Source: Rhodobacterales bacterium (lineage in GTDB: Bacteria > Pseudomonadota > Alphaproteobacteria > Rhodobacterales > Rhodobacteraceae). From it: 64,000 nt of DNA. A model generated the notes under the pieces. That model was given only the letters and a program-made list of their open reading frames with translations, did not search any database and was not told the origin of the DNA. Location: the NCBI GenBank assembly GCA_021155205.1, contig JAJNPS010000047.1, positions 1 through 64,000 on the forward strand. The letters are read 5' to 3'. The position numbers were made by a program, and so were the translations under genes. Positions 42,150 through 51,199 of the stretch are shown here, piece after piece; the stretch's first letter is position 1; each line of letters starts with the position of its first letter.

Positions 42150-44693
42150 GTGTTGCGCTGGCCATTGCGGCTGACCTGGGCGGGCCTTTGGGCCGAACGG
42201 TTCCTGCGTGCATTCTGGCCGGTGGCGTCGCTTGTGCTGATACTGGTATCTGTCATGGCCTTTGGGGCGCAGGACCAGATGACCGCGATCCAGCTGCGCG
42301 CGGTGATCGGGGCGTCGCTGCTGGCGCTGGGCACGCTTGCGATATTCGGGCTGCAGCGGTTTCGCGCGCCCCTCCGTGCCGAGGCGCTGGCGCGCCTTGA
42401 TGCCAGCCTCAAGGGCAACCCGATTGCAGCCTTGACCGACGAGCAGGCGATCGGGACCGACGATCCGGCCTCGCGCGCGGTGTGGGAGGCGCACAAGTCC
42501 CGCATGGCCCTGCGCGCCGCACAGGCAAGGGCGGTCGTGCCCAACCTGCGCCTTGCCAGTCGTGATCCCTATGCCTTGCGCTATGTCGCGCTGACCGCCT
42601 TTGTGATGGCGATGATCTTCGGGTCGCTGTGGCGGCTTGTGACCGGCAACCCGCTGGCGACGGCAGACGCCGCGATCATGGGCACAGGACCGTCCTGGGA
42701 GGGCTGGGCGCAACCGCCCGCCTATACCGGCAAGGCCGCGATCTATCTTGGCGACATCACCGCGCCGACGCTGGAACTGCCGGTCGGCACGCGTCTGCAG
42801 GTGCGGGTCTATGGCGACGATACAGGCACGGCGCTGCGCGAGACGGTATCCGACCCCGCCGCCACCAACGTTCCCGCCGATGCGGCAAGGACGGCCGCAG
42901 CCAAGGCGGGCGAAGACCCCGCCAAGGTTGAAGCGATGCCAACCAGCTACGATTTTCTGGTGTCGCAGTCGGGCAAGCTGGAAATCGACGGCGAGGGCGC
43001 GCGTGTCTGGGACATCATCGCGCTGAAAGATGCCGCACCCACCGTGACGCCCGAAGGTGCCATCACGCGCGAGGCGGACGGCCGGTTGAAACAGGCCTTC
43101 AGCGCCGCCGACGACTATGGTGTCGCGTCGGGGCAGGTGACGATCTCGCTGGATCTTGCGGCCGTTGACAGGCGCTACGGGCTGGCCGTCGAGCCGGAGC
43201 CGCGCGACCCTGTGGTGCTGGATCTGCCGATGCCGATCCGGGGGGATCGCGCGGATTTCAAGGAAACCCTGATCGACGACCTGTCACAGCATCCGTTTGC
43301 AAACCTGCCGGTCAAGATGGTCTTTTCCGTCACTGACGAGGCGATGCAGGTCGGGACTGCCATGCCCTTGAAGGTCGTGCTGCCCGGCAGGCGGTTCTTT
43401 GATCCGCTGGCGATGGCGGTGATCGAGATGCGCCGCGATCTGTTGTGGTCGCGCCAGAATGCCCCGCGTGCGGCGCAAATCCTGAAGGCCGTGACCAACG
43501 CGCCCGAAGGGTTCATCCGAAACGAGAATGCCTTTCTGCGGCTGCGCGTCGCGCTGCGACGGCTGGATGCGGCGTCTGCCGCCCTGACGCCGGAACTCCG
43601 CGACGAACTGGCGGCAGAACTCTGGGCCATTTCGCTGATGTTCGAGGAGGGCGATCTTGCCTCGGCGCTGGAACGTCTGCGGCGCGCGCAGGACAAGCTG
43701 GACGAGGCAATCCGAAACGGAGCCAGCCCCGATGAGGTCGGCCGCCTGATGCAGGACATGCGCGAGGCGCTGAACGAATACATGCGCGAACTGGCCGAAG
43801 AACAGAAACGCAATCCGAACGGTCAGAACGCGCAGAACCAGCCCGGTTTCGAGATGTCGCAGGACCAGTTGCAGCAGATGCTGGACGAATTGCAGAAACT
43901 GATCGAAGAAGGCCGCACCGCCGAGGCTGCGGAACTGATGGAACGGCTGCGTCAGTTCATGGAGAACATGCAGGTCACGCAAGGTCAGGGCCAGGGACAG
44001 GGTGGCCCCGGCCAGCAGGCCATGCGCGACATGCAGGAAACCCTGCGCGACCAGCAGCAACTGTCCGACGATGCCTTTCGCGACATGCAGAAGGGCAACC
44101 AGGGTCAGCAGCCCGGCGAGGGCCAGCAAGGACAGCAGCCCGGCCAGGATCAACCTCCCGGCGGTCAGCAGGATGGTCAGGGCCAGGGGCAGGGGACCCT
44201 GACCGACCGGCAGAATGAATTGCGCAACCGGCTTGGAGACCTGCAGGGGCGCAACCTGCCCGGCGACGGCACGACACAGGGGGAGGCCGGTCGTGATCAG
44301 CTTGGCCGTGCCGAGCGCGCCATGCGCGAGGCCGAACGTGCATTGCGCGACGGCGACCTGCCGGGTGCGCTGGACCGCCAGGCCGAGGCGATGGAAGCCC
44401 TGCGCGAGGGGATGCGCAACTTTGGCGAGGCGCTGGCCCAGCAACGGCGTGACGAAATGGGTGACAGCCGGCAGGCGCAGGATATGGGGCGCGCCGATCC
44501 CAATGGACGCGACCCGCTTGGGCGCGAACCGGGCGATTCCGCGCGCATCGGGTCGGACCGCAACATGCTGCAGGGCGACGATGTCTATCGCCGCGCACAG
44601 GACCTGCTGGATGAAATCCGCCGCCGATCAGGCGAGCTGGCGCGCCCGGAGCCGGAACGCGACTATCTGCGCCGACTGCTGGACCAGTTCTGA
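42150..44693 (+). CDS. TIGR02302-family large membrane protein
   Basis: About 847 residues; conserved in Rhodobacteraceae and other alphaproteobacteria, function unknown. It has three hydrophobic segments in the first 170 residues (SLVLILVSVMAFGA, IGASLLALGTLAIFGL, YVALTAFVMAMIFGSLW), a long periplasmic domain, then a helical region and a Gln/Gly-rich low-complexity stretch (about residues 605-700) before a final coiled-coil tail. The start is uncertain: the GTG at 42150 is the first in-frame codon after a stop and has no good ribosome site. It lies just after lysA and is convergent with the zinc-ribbon gene. Confidence 0.85.
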   Translation: MLRWPLRLTWAGLWAERFLRAFWPVASLVLILVSVMAFGAQDQMTAIQLRAVIGASLLALGTLAIFGLQRFRAPLRAEALARLDASLKGNPIAALTDEQAIGTDDPASRAVWEAHKSRMALRAAQARAVVPNLRLASRDPYALRYVALTAFVMAMIFGSLWRLVTGNPLATADAAIMGTGPSWEGWAQPPAYTGKAAIYLGDITAPTLELPVGTRLQVRVYGDDTGTALRETVSDPAATNVPADAARTAAAKAGEDPAKVEAMPTSYDFLVSQSGKLEIDGEGARVWDIIALKDAAPTVTPEGAITREADGRLKQAFSAADDYGVASGQVTISLDLAAVDRRYGLAVEPEPRDPVVLDLPMPIRGDRADFKETLIDDLSQHPFANLPVKMVFSVTDEAMQVGTAMPLKVVLPGRRFFDPLAMAVIEMRRDLLWSRQNAPRAAQILKAVTNAPEGFIRNENAFLRLRVALRRLDAASAALTPELRDELAAELWAISLMFEEGDLASALERLRRAQDKLDEAIRNGASPDEVGRLMQDMREALNEYMRELAEEQKRNPNGQNAQNQPGFEMSQDQLQQMLDELQKLIEEGRTAEAAELMERLRQFMENMQVTQGQGQGQGGPGQQAMRDMQETLRDQQQLSDDAFRDMQKGNQGQQPGEGQQGQQPGQDQPPGGQQDGQGQGQGTLTDRQNELRNRLGDLQGRNLPGDGTTQGEAGRDQLGRAERAMREAERALRDGDLPGALDRQAEAMEALREGMRNFGEALAQQRRDEMGDSRQAQDMGRADPNGRDPLGREPGDSARIGSDRNMLQGDDVYRRAQDLLDEIRRRSGELARPEPERDYLRRLLDQF

Positions 44694-44718
44694 ACGCCGC
44701 GTCAGCGGGACCGGGCGA

Positions 44719-45669
44719 TCAGCCTTGTGATTCCAGCATGCCGTTCAGGCTTGCAACCATCGTGCCGACCCAAAGGCGCAGGGCGTCGATGGCTGCGACA
44801 TAGGCGTCCAGCGCCCCCTTTGCGGCCGGAAACTGTTCTGCAAGGCCTGGGGCCATCACATAGGCCACAACCACGATCACGGCCAAAAGCACTGACAAAA
44901 GAAATCCGCTGCGGAACCCGCCTGACCGGCGGATCGGCGGCAGGTCTGGCATCGGATTGTCGTCATCCGATGCAGCGCTGGAGGATCGCAAGGTCGAACT
45001 GATCACCTCGACATCGGGCAAAAGATCGCGCCGGGCGGCCGGGCGAACCGATGCCTCGGGGAGTGTCGTGTCCAGATCGGCGTCCGATGACAGATAGCTG
45101 AAATCCTGTTTCGAGGCGCCCCGGCGCGGGGCCTCGGCGGGCGGCGGTGGCCGCGGGACCGCAGCCATGGCGGCATCAATGCCAAGCTCGGACTGGGTTT
45201 CGATCCCGCGCGCTGCCTCGGCCCGCCGCTGCGCCACTTCGCGCTCGGCTTCTTCGCGCAGGACCGCAAGCAGGCTGTCGTCAATGCTGCGTTGCGCAGG
45301 TTGGGGCGTCGCCCCGAGAGCTGCGGCAACGGCTGTCTCTGTCGGGGCGGGCGCGATGGCGGGGGCGGGTTCCGAACTGCTTTCAGGGTCTGCTTCTGGC
45401 AGAGCCTGGGTCGCATCCGCCGCCGGTGCAGGGGAGGGTTCGGCAGGAGCAGGGGTCTCGGCCGGTTGCGGTTGCGGTTCGGGTGTCGGCTCCGGATCGG
45501 AGGATGGCGTGCCTGACGCGACCACTTCGGCCTCGTCCATTTCGTTCAGCGCCGGATGCTGGAACCAGGCATGTCCGCAGTTCGAACATTGCACGTCACG
45601 GCCCGACGGCGGTATCGCGTCATCGGCGACCTCATACTGGGCGCCACAATTGGGACAAATCAGCCGCAT
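44719..45669 (-). CDS. Zinc-ribbon (MJ0042-type) protein with C-terminal membrane helix
   Basis: A 316-residue protein: N-terminal zinc ribbon with two CxxC pairs (LICPNCGAQYEV and VQCSNCGHAWF), a long Pro/Ala/Glu-rich disordered linker (about residues 45-125), a charged helical region, then one membrane helix (FRSGFLLSVLLAVIVVVAYVMAPGL) and a short outside tail. It is probably cytoplasmic with a membrane anchor. The ATG at 45669 puts the ribbon at the N terminus; a longer frame is open. It is divergent from ftsE, separated by 183 bp. Confidence 0.85.
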   Translation of the reverse strand: MRLICPNCGAQYEVADDAIPPSGRDVQCSNCGHAWFQHPALNEMDEAEVVASGTPSSDPEPTPEPQPQPAETPAPAEPSPAPAADATQALPEADPESSSEPAPAIAPAPTETAVAAALGATPQPAQRSIDDSLLAVLREEAEREVAQRRAEAARGIETQSELGIDAAMAAVPRPPPPAEAPRRGASKQDFSYLSSDADLDTTLPEASVRPAARRDLLPDVEVISSTLRSSSAASDDDNPMPDLPPIRRSGGFRSGFLLSVLLAVIVVVAYVMAPGLAEQFPAAKGALDAYVAAIDALRLWVGTMVASLNGMLESQG

Positions 45670-45852
45670 CGCACCATTATCCAACCAGCTATCCCCGGAC
45701 TTTGGCCCGGTTGTAACAACGATGCCTGCCAACTCCAAGCATTTGTAGTTAACTTCCGCATCAATGAACCCTAGTGTCGCCGCCGCGCCAGACTTTATCG
45801 CCTAAGCAACAGGATGCCGCGTGACAGGACCCGTGGGCAAGGAAGATCAACC

Positions 45853-46524
45853 GTGATCGTATTTGAAAACGTTGCCTACAACTATGGCGGTGGAGAACTC
45901 TTGTCCGAAGTGTCGCTGAAACTCGCCCCCGGATCGTTCCATTTCCTGACCGGGCCGTCGGGATCGGGCAAATCGACCTTCCTGAAACTGGCCTATGCCG
46001 AACTGCTGCCGACCTCGGGGCATGTGTCGCTGTTCGACCGCGAGGTCAAGGCGCTGGGCCGCGACGGCATTGCCCTGTCGCGCCGCAGGATCGGCGTGGT
46101 GCATCAGGATTGCCAGTTTCTTGACCACCTGCCCCTGGCCGAAAACGTGACGCTGCCGTTGCAGGTGGCGGGCAAGACAGCACCGCCCGAGGACCTGACC
46201 GCGCTGCTCGGCTGGGTCGGTCTGGGCCATCTGGCCGGTGCGCGACCGCCATCCCTGTCGGGGGGCGAGCGCCAGCGTGCGGCGGTTGCGCGCGCGGTCA
46301 TCATGGGGCCGGATGTCATCCTGGCGGACGAACCGACGGGGAACCTCGACTGGGATATGTCGGTGCGGCTTCTGACGCTGCTGTTGGAGCTGAACCGGAT
46401 GGGCAAGACGATCCTGGTGGCCACGCATGACATGAACCTGATCCGTGCGGCCAAGGCGCAGGTGTCCGCACGGGTGCTGCGGATCACGAACCGGCGCGTG
46501 CAACTGGCGGGATCAGACTTGTGA
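45853..46524 (+). CDS. ftsE: Cell-division ATP-binding protein FtsE
   Basis: ABC-type ATPase that with FtsX regulates septal peptidoglycan hydrolysis. The 223-residue protein has Walker A TGPSGSGKST, the signature LSGGERQRAAVARA and Walker B VILADEPTGNLDW. A GTG start at 45853 is chosen because of the GGAAGA site 6 bases upstream; an in-frame ATG 39 bp further upstream would give 13 extra residues without homology. It overlaps ftsX (GTGA). Confidence 0.93.
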   Translation: MIVFENVAYNYGGGELLSEVSLKLAPGSFHFLTGPSGSGKSTFLKLAYAELLPTSGHVSLFDREVKALGRDGIALSRRRIGVVHQDCQFLDHLPLAENVTLPLQVAGKTAPPEDLTALLGWVGLGHLAGARPPSLSGGERQRAAVARAVIMGPDVILADEPTGNLDWDMSVRLLTLLLELNRMGKTILVATHDMNLIRAAKAQVSARVLRITNRRVQLAGSDL

Positions 46525-47417
46525 TGCGGCGCGTGTTCGACCGGCTGACCGGCGACAAGACGGCAGACCGCGTCGTGCCGCCATCCGGCGCAACGGCCTG
46601 GCTGACCAGCTTTACCGCCGGGGCGATGGCATTCCTGGCGGTGTTTGCGATGGCCCTTTCGCTCGCTGCGGGGCGGCTGGCCGACCGCTGGTCGGATGCG
46701 CTGGCGCGCACCGCAACGGTTCGCATCTCTGCCCCGGAGGGTCAGATGGATGCCCAGACCAAGGCGGTGCTGGCAGTACTGAAGACAACCCCCGGAATTG
46801 TGGACGCGCGCGCCCTGACCGATGACGAACAGCGCCGCCTGCTTGCGCCGTGGTTCGGCCCCGACCTGCCGCTGGATGTGCTGAGCCTCCCGCGACTGAT
46901 TGATGTCACGGAAACCGACACGGGGTTTGATGCCGAGGGCCTGCGCCTGCGTCTTGCAGCCGAGGCGCCGGGTGCGGTTCTGGACGATCACAGCCGCTGG
47001 CGCCGCCCGATGGTGGAGGCCGCGTCGCGGATGCGCCTGCTGGGGCTGTTGTCGATCGGGCTGATCGGGGCCACGATGGCGGCGATGATCACGCTTGCGG
47101 CCGGATCGGCGCTGTCGGCCAACCAGCAGGTGATCAAGGTGCTGCGGCTGGTCGGTGCGCAGGACACCTATATCGCGCGGGCCTTCGTGCGCCGGTTCAC
47201 CTTTCGCGCCGGGGTCGGGGCGCTGGCCGGAACCTTGATTGGCATGGTCGGGGTCGCGTTCCTGCCCCGTATGGACGCGGCGGGGGGATTTCTGACCGGG
47301 CTTGGCTTTCAGGGCGCGGGATGGCTCCTGCCGCTGATCCTGCCGCCGCTTGCGGCGGTCGTTGCATTCGGTGCAACGCGCTATGCGGCGCTGCGCAAGC
47401 TGAGGGAACTGACATGA
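46521..47417 (+). CDS. ftsX: Cell-division permease-like protein FtsX
   Basis: Inner-membrane partner of FtsE that links the division ring to periplasmic amidase activation. The 298-residue protein has four hydrophobic segments: one near residue 30 (SFTAGAMAFLAVFAMALSLAAG) then a periplasmic domain of about 120 residues, and three at the end (LLGLLSIGLIGATMAAMI, AGVGALAGTLIGMVGVAFL, WLLPLILPPLAAVVAFG). The start is a GTG overlapping the ftsE stop (GTGA). The plsC gene starts within its stop codon. Confidence 0.92.
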   Translation: MMRRVFDRLTGDKTADRVVPPSGATAWLTSFTAGAMAFLAVFAMALSLAAGRLADRWSDALARTATVRISAPEGQMDAQTKAVLAVLKTTPGIVDARALTDDEQRRLLAPWFGPDLPLDVLSLPRLIDVTETDTGFDAEGLRLRLAAEAPGAVLDDHSRWRRPMVEAASRMRLLGLLSIGLIGATMAAMITLAAGSALSANQQVIKVLRLVGAQDTYIARAFVRRFTFRAGVGALAGTLIGMVGVAFLPRMDAAGGFLTGLGFQGAGWLLPLILPPLAAVVAFGATRYAALRKLRELT

Positions 47418-48136
47418 TGAAGATGGTGCGCTGGGTGCTGTCGCTGGTCTTTGTCGTCCAGATGTATCTGGCGATGGCGGTGATCGCCGTGCTTTACCTG
47501 CCCTGGGCCATCCTGTCGCGCGACGGGGCCTATGCGGCCTGCCACGCCTATTGCCGCTGGGTGATCTGGACAGTGCGCGTTCTGTGCGGCCTGACCTGCG
47601 AGGTTCGGGGGACGCCCCCGGCGCACGAAGCCGTGGTCGCCGCCAAGCATCAGAGCTTTCTTGACATCATCATGATCTACCACGCCGTCCCGCGCGGCAA
47701 ATTCATCATGAAGCGTGAACTGATGTTCGCCCCGATCCTGGGCCAATACGCGCTTCGGATCGGATGCGTGCCGGTTGACCGCGGCAAGCGGGGCGCGGCG
47801 ATTGCACAGATGATGGCCGATGTCGCCAAGGGGCGCGCCCTGCCGGGGCAGTTGATCATCTATCCGCAAGGGACACGGGTGCCGCCGGGCGACAAGCGGC
47901 CCTACAAGGTCGGCACCGGGCTGTTGTACCAACAGCTGGGCCAGCCATGCGTGCCTGTCGCCACCAATGTAGGGCATTTCTGGCCCAAGCGAGGCATGCT
48001 GCGGTATCCCGGCGTGGCGGTAGTCGAGTTCCTGCCGGAAATCGCGCCGGGCCTTGCCGTACCGGATTTCATGGCGCGCCTTTCGACCGAGATAGAGGCG
48101 GCGTCCGAGAATTTGACGAGGGAGGCATTGCGATGA
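47414..48136 (+). CDS. plsC: 1-acyl-sn-glycerol-3-phosphate acyltransferase
   Basis: Membrane enzyme that makes phosphatidic acid. The 240-residue protein has an N-terminal membrane helix, the HX4D acyltransferase motif in KHQSFLD and the substrate-binding YPQGTR (usually EGTR; here Q), both in the expected order. It starts at an ATG overlapping the ftsX stop (ATGA) and is followed by ATGA into the next gene. The link with ftsEX couples membrane synthesis with division. Confidence 0.93.
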   Translation: MMKMVRWVLSLVFVVQMYLAMAVIAVLYLPWAILSRDGAYAACHAYCRWVIWTVRVLCGLTCEVRGTPPAHEAVVAAKHQSFLDIIMIYHAVPRGKFIMKRELMFAPILGQYALRIGCVPVDRGKRGAAIAQMMADVAKGRALPGQLIIYPQGTRVPPGDKRPYKVGTGLLYQQLGQPCVPVATNVGHFWPKRGMLRYPGVAVVEFLPEIAPGLAVPDFMARLSTEIEAASENLTREALR

Positions 48137-48738
48137 TCTGGATCACTGACCTGGATGCGCTGCATTCCCATTACGGGACACCCAAGGCGCCCGCGTTGCG
48201 CAAGGTCTCGACACGGCTTGTGCCTGCCTATCGCGACTGGATCGCACAAAGCCGGTTCTGCATCCTGTCCACCATCGGACCCGAAGGGACCGACGGCAGC
48301 CCGCGCGGCGACCGCGACCCGGTTGTGGCCATTGCCGACGATGAAACGCTGCTGTTGCCCGACTGGAACGGCAACCAGCGCATTGACTCCCTGCGCAACA
48401 TTGTCCGGGACGGGCGTGTCAGCCTGATCTTCCTGGTGCCAGGATCGACCACCTGCATACGTGTCAACGGCACGGCGCGGCTCACCGCCGACCGCGATCT
48501 TTGCGCCCGTTTCGAACGCGAAGGCCAGCATCCGCGAACAGTCGTGGTCATCCGCGTCGGCGAAGTCTATTCGCAATGCGCCCGCGCGCTGCAACGGTCG
48601 GATCTGTGGACCGCAGGCGACTGTTCCGCAGGGCTGCCCAGCGCGGGACGCATGCTGGAGGACGCGACACGCGGCGACATCGACGGCGCGGCCTATGACG
48701 CCGACCGCGCCACCCGTGCGCATCTGGGCTGGTGGTAG
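48133..48738 (+). CDS. Pyridoxamine 5'-phosphate oxidase-like (FMN-binding split-barrel) protein
   Basis: A 201-residue flavin-binding split-barrel protein, PNPOx-related. The conserved LSTIGPEGTDGSPRGDRDP and LLLPDWNGNQRIDSLRNIVRDGRVSLIFLVPG match the MSMEG-type PPOX-like class 2 proteins, whose substrates are mostly unknown. It ends with a tail DRATRAHLGWW. It starts within the plsC stop (ATGA), so ftsE, ftsX, plsC and this gene form one four-gene coupled operon. Confidence 0.88.
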   Translation: MIWITDLDALHSHYGTPKAPALRKVSTRLVPAYRDWIAQSRFCILSTIGPEGTDGSPRGDRDPVVAIADDETLLLPDWNGNQRIDSLRNIVRDGRVSLIFLVPGSTTCIRVNGTARLTADRDLCARFEREGQHPRTVVVIRVGEVYSQCARALQRSDLWTAGDCSAGLPSAGRMLEDATRGDIDGAAYDADRATRAHLGWW

Positions 48739-48759
48739 ACCGGCATTCAGGATTGGTGA

Positions 48760-48915
48760 TCAACTGATCGGGCAGTCCGCGACGTCGACGTCCAGCGCAA
48801 TGCGCTGGTCCCGCGCCCGCAGGAACCGCCGCCGCCCATCGTCATGGGTCAGTATTGTAAGGGTGACGAGGCGGCCCTACAGCGTTCCTTGGCCAAAGAT
48901 TGCCCAGCGTGTCAT
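48760..48915 (-). pseudogene. 51-codon gene coupled to gdx, interrupted by an in-frame TAG
   Basis: The frame starts at an ATG overlapping the gdx stop (ATGA), reads MTRWAIFGQGTL, hits TAG at 48879-48877, then continues in the same frame with GRLVTLTILTHDDG, RRRFLRARDQRIALD and VDVADCPIS up to TGA. The codon before the break could have been CAG (one C-to-T change). The downstream part has the composition of a real coding sequence. I infer a recent nonsense mutation in a small conserved gene; a sequencing error or programmed read-through are alternatives. Function unknown. Confidence 0.5.
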
Positions 48916-49226
48916 GCCAGCTTCAGCGCAATGATCCCCGTGATGATCAGCAAGATGCCCATAACGCGCAGCACACTGACAGGCTCGTTGAACAGGATGA
49001 CTGCCAGGATTGCCGTTCCGACCGCACCGATCCCGACCCAGACCGCGTAGGCAGTGCCAACCGGGATCGCATTCATCGCCCGCGACAGCAGATAAAAGGA
49101 AGCAATGGCGCCTCCAACGGTGGCGACCGACGGGACAAGGCGCGTAAAGCCCGCGCTGTATTTCAGACCGACCGCCCAGCCGGTTTCCATCAGCCCGGCA
49201 ATGATGACCAAAAACCAGGGGTTCAT
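48912..49226 (-). CDS. gdx: Gdx/SugE-type small multidrug resistance protein (guanidinium exporter family)
   Basis: A 104-residue inner-membrane protein with four helices. It carries SMR hallmarks: the proton-coupling Glu in IIAGLMETGWAVGLKYSAGF, and the stretch IPVGTAYAVWVGIGAVGTAI. The pattern GLKY...GF and VGTAYAVWVGIGAVG matches the SugE/Gdx subgroup rather than EmrE. In other bacteria Gdx exports guanidinium and often follows a riboswitch; here none is visible, because the gene begins one base after the accA stop. Confidence 0.9.
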   Translation of the reverse strand: MNPWFLVIIAGLMETGWAVGLKYSAGFTRLVPSVATVGGAIASFYLLSRAMNAIPVGTAYAVWVGIGAVGTAILAVILFNEPVSVLRVMGILLIITGIIALKLA

Positions 49227-49227
49227 C

Positions 49228-50187
49228 TCAGGCCGCCAGACCCTTGGCCCCCATGTCCAGGAACTTTTGCCGCCGTTCCTTGACCAGCACGTCTGGCTTT
49301 TTCCCTGCAAGTTCTTTCAGCATCAGGTCGATGCCCTTGCCGACCGCCTCGATGGTTTCCTTGGCGCCGCGCTGCGCGCCGCCCAGGGGTTCCTTGATGA
49401 TGCGGTCAATGACGCCCAGCTTTTGCAGGTCCTGCGCGGTCAGGCGCAGGGCCTCGGCGGCCTCGCGCATCTTTTCGGCGTCTTTCCACAGGATCGAGGC
49501 GCAGCCTTCGGGGCTGATCACCGAATAGACCGAATGTTCCAGCATTGCGACGCGGTTTGCGGTGGCAAAGGCGACAGCACCTCCCGATCCGCCCTCGCCG
49601 ATCACCACCGAAATCAGCGGCACGCCGATTTCCAGGCATTTGGCGGTGGACCGGGCGATCGCCTCGGCTTGCCCTCGTTCCTCGGCGCCCTTGCCGGGAT
49701 AGGCGCCGGGCGTGTCGACCAGCGTGATCACCGGCAGGCCGAAACGGTGCGCGATGTCCATCAGGCGGATCGCCTTGCGATAGCCTTCGGGGCGCGCCAT
49801 GCCGAAATTGCGTTCGATCCGGGTCTTGGTGTCATTGCCCTTTTCGTGGCCGATCACCATCACCGGCATGTCGTTGAACCGGGCCAGCCCGCCCATCACG
49901 GCGTGATCCTCGGCAAAGTTGCGGTCACCGGCCAGCGGCGTGAATTCGACGAACAGCGCGTCGATGTAATCCTTGCAATGCGGTCGGTCGGGGTGGCGCG
50001 CGACCTGGCATTTCTGCCAGGGCGTCAGGGTCTTGTAGAGGTCGCGCAGAGCGGTTTCCGCCTTGCGGTCCAGCGCCTCGGCCTCGCGGCCCACATCCAT
50101 GCCGGACCCCGCGCGCGCCATCGCGCGCAATTCCTCGGCCTTGCCCTCGATCTCGGCCAGCGGCTTTTCGAATTCGAGATAGTTCAT
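49228..50187 (-). CDS. accA: Acetyl-CoA carboxylase carboxyltransferase subunit alpha
   Basis: Part of acetyl-CoA carboxylase, moving CO2 from biotin to acetyl-CoA to give malonyl-CoA. The 319-residue protein has MNYLEFEKPLAEIEGKAEELR at the start, DTPGAYPGKGAEERGQAEAIARS, VIGEGGSGGAVAFATANRVAML and YSVISPEGCASILWKD, all diagnostic. The chosen ATG has GGAGAT upstream; an in-frame ATG four codons earlier is also possible. The gdx gene follows one base later, in an operon. Confidence 0.97.
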   Translation of the reverse strand: MNYLEFEKPLAEIEGKAEELRAMARAGSGMDVGREAEALDRKAETALRDLYKTLTPWQKCQVARHPDRPHCKDYIDALFVEFTPLAGDRNFAEDHAVMGGLARFNDMPVMVIGHEKGNDTKTRIERNFGMARPEGYRKAIRLMDIAHRFGLPVITLVDTPGAYPGKGAEERGQAEAIARSTAKCLEIGVPLISVVIGEGGSGGAVAFATANRVAMLEHSVYSVISPEGCASILWKDAEKMREAAEALRLTAQDLQKLGVIDRIIKEPLGGAQRGAKETIEAVGKGIDLMLKELAGKKPDVLVKERRQKFLDMGAKGLAA

Positions 50188-50341
50188 GGAGATCTCCATC
50201 CGGGGGGCGGACCCCTATATGGCCGCGCCTTGGAAAAAGTGCAACCGGCAGGACCCGCTGCGGGCCTGCGCTTTGACATTGCGCCGCTTTGGCTCCAGCA
50301 CTTAGCTTGGCGCTGCTGCCTGCCATAAGTCGCGGTGAGAG

Positions 50342-51199
50342 ATGAAGCTTTTTCTGGCAAACGACACCTCGACCGCGCCCCATGCCGGTTGCAAGGCCGT
50401 GATGCGGTCGCTCCGCGCAGCGGTGGCGGGTGTGCCGGGGCTGGAGGTGGCGGGCACGCATTTTGTCGGTACGGCAGAGGTCGATGCCGCCGCCTTTGCC
50501 CAGGCCGACATCGTGATGATCAATGGCGAGGGCACGATCCACCATTCGGGGCACCGGGCGCTTTTCCTGATGGCGATGATCGACAAGGCCAAGCGGCAGG
50601 GCAAGCGGGTGCTTTTGGTAAACGCGCTGTTTCAGCAGTACGAATGCAGCAGCGACGACCTTTTGGCGGGGCTGGCGCTGCTGACCGTGCGGGAGCCGCG
50701 CAGTGCCGCCTTTGCCCGTCGCTATGGGGGCCAAGCGCAGCTTCTGCTCGACTCGGCGGCCGATCCTGCCTTTCTGGCGGCGGGTGTGGCGCTTCGGCTG
50801 AAGGATGGCATCGTCATCGGCGGTGCCCATAAGGACGGCCTGCTGGAGCGTCCCTTTGCCGGGCTGCAGGGCGACCGCTTGCGCATGGGCGATGCGGATT
50901 TCGAGGACATCGTCGCCACCTTGCGCAACGCCGAGATTTACCTGACGGGCCAGCACCACGGAGTCTATGCAGCCGCCCTGGCAGGATGCCCGTTCGTGGC
51001 GACCCCATCCAACAGCCACAAGATCGAGGCGTTCATCGAGTGGACGGGACTGCCCATCCCGATCTGCCTGCGCCATGACGAGATCAGGCCTGCCATGGCG
51101 TTTGTCTTGCGAAACCGGACGATGTTCGCGGATCTTCAGGATTTCATGGCGCGCCAGTCGGTGCTGACCAGCGCAATGATCGCCGAAGCGTTGCGATAA
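50342..51199 (+). CDS. Polysaccharide pyruvyl transferase-family protein
   Basis: A 285-residue protein of the CsaB/pyruvyl transferase fold. Family features are MKLFLANDTSTAPHAGCKAVMRSL, MINGEGTIHHSG, LLVNALFQQY, LTVREPRS and TGQHHGVYAAALAGCPFVATPSNSHKIEAF. Members add pyruvate ketals to sugars of exopolysaccharide or cell wall. No other polysaccharide genes are near, so the acceptor is unknown. It is divergent from accA and followed by a decayed AraC fragment. Confidence 0.85.
   Translation: MKLFLANDTSTAPHAGCKAVMRSLRAAVAGVPGLEVAGTHFVGTAEVDAAAFAQADIVMINGEGTIHHSGHRALFLMAMIDKAKRQGKRVLLVNALFQQYECSSDDLLAGLALLTVREPRSAAFARRYGGQAQLLLDSAADPAFLAAGVALRLKDGIVIGGAHKDGLLERPFAGLQGDRLRMGDADFEDIVATLRNAEIYLTGQHHGVYAAALAGCPFVATPSNSHKIEAFIEWTGLPIPICLRHDEIRPAMAFVLRNRTMFADLQDFMARQSVLTSAMIAEALR

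Noticed and set aside
49226..49232. A guanidine riboswitch upstream of gdx
   Set aside because: The gdx start lies one base after the accA stop, so there is no leader to hold a riboswitch.
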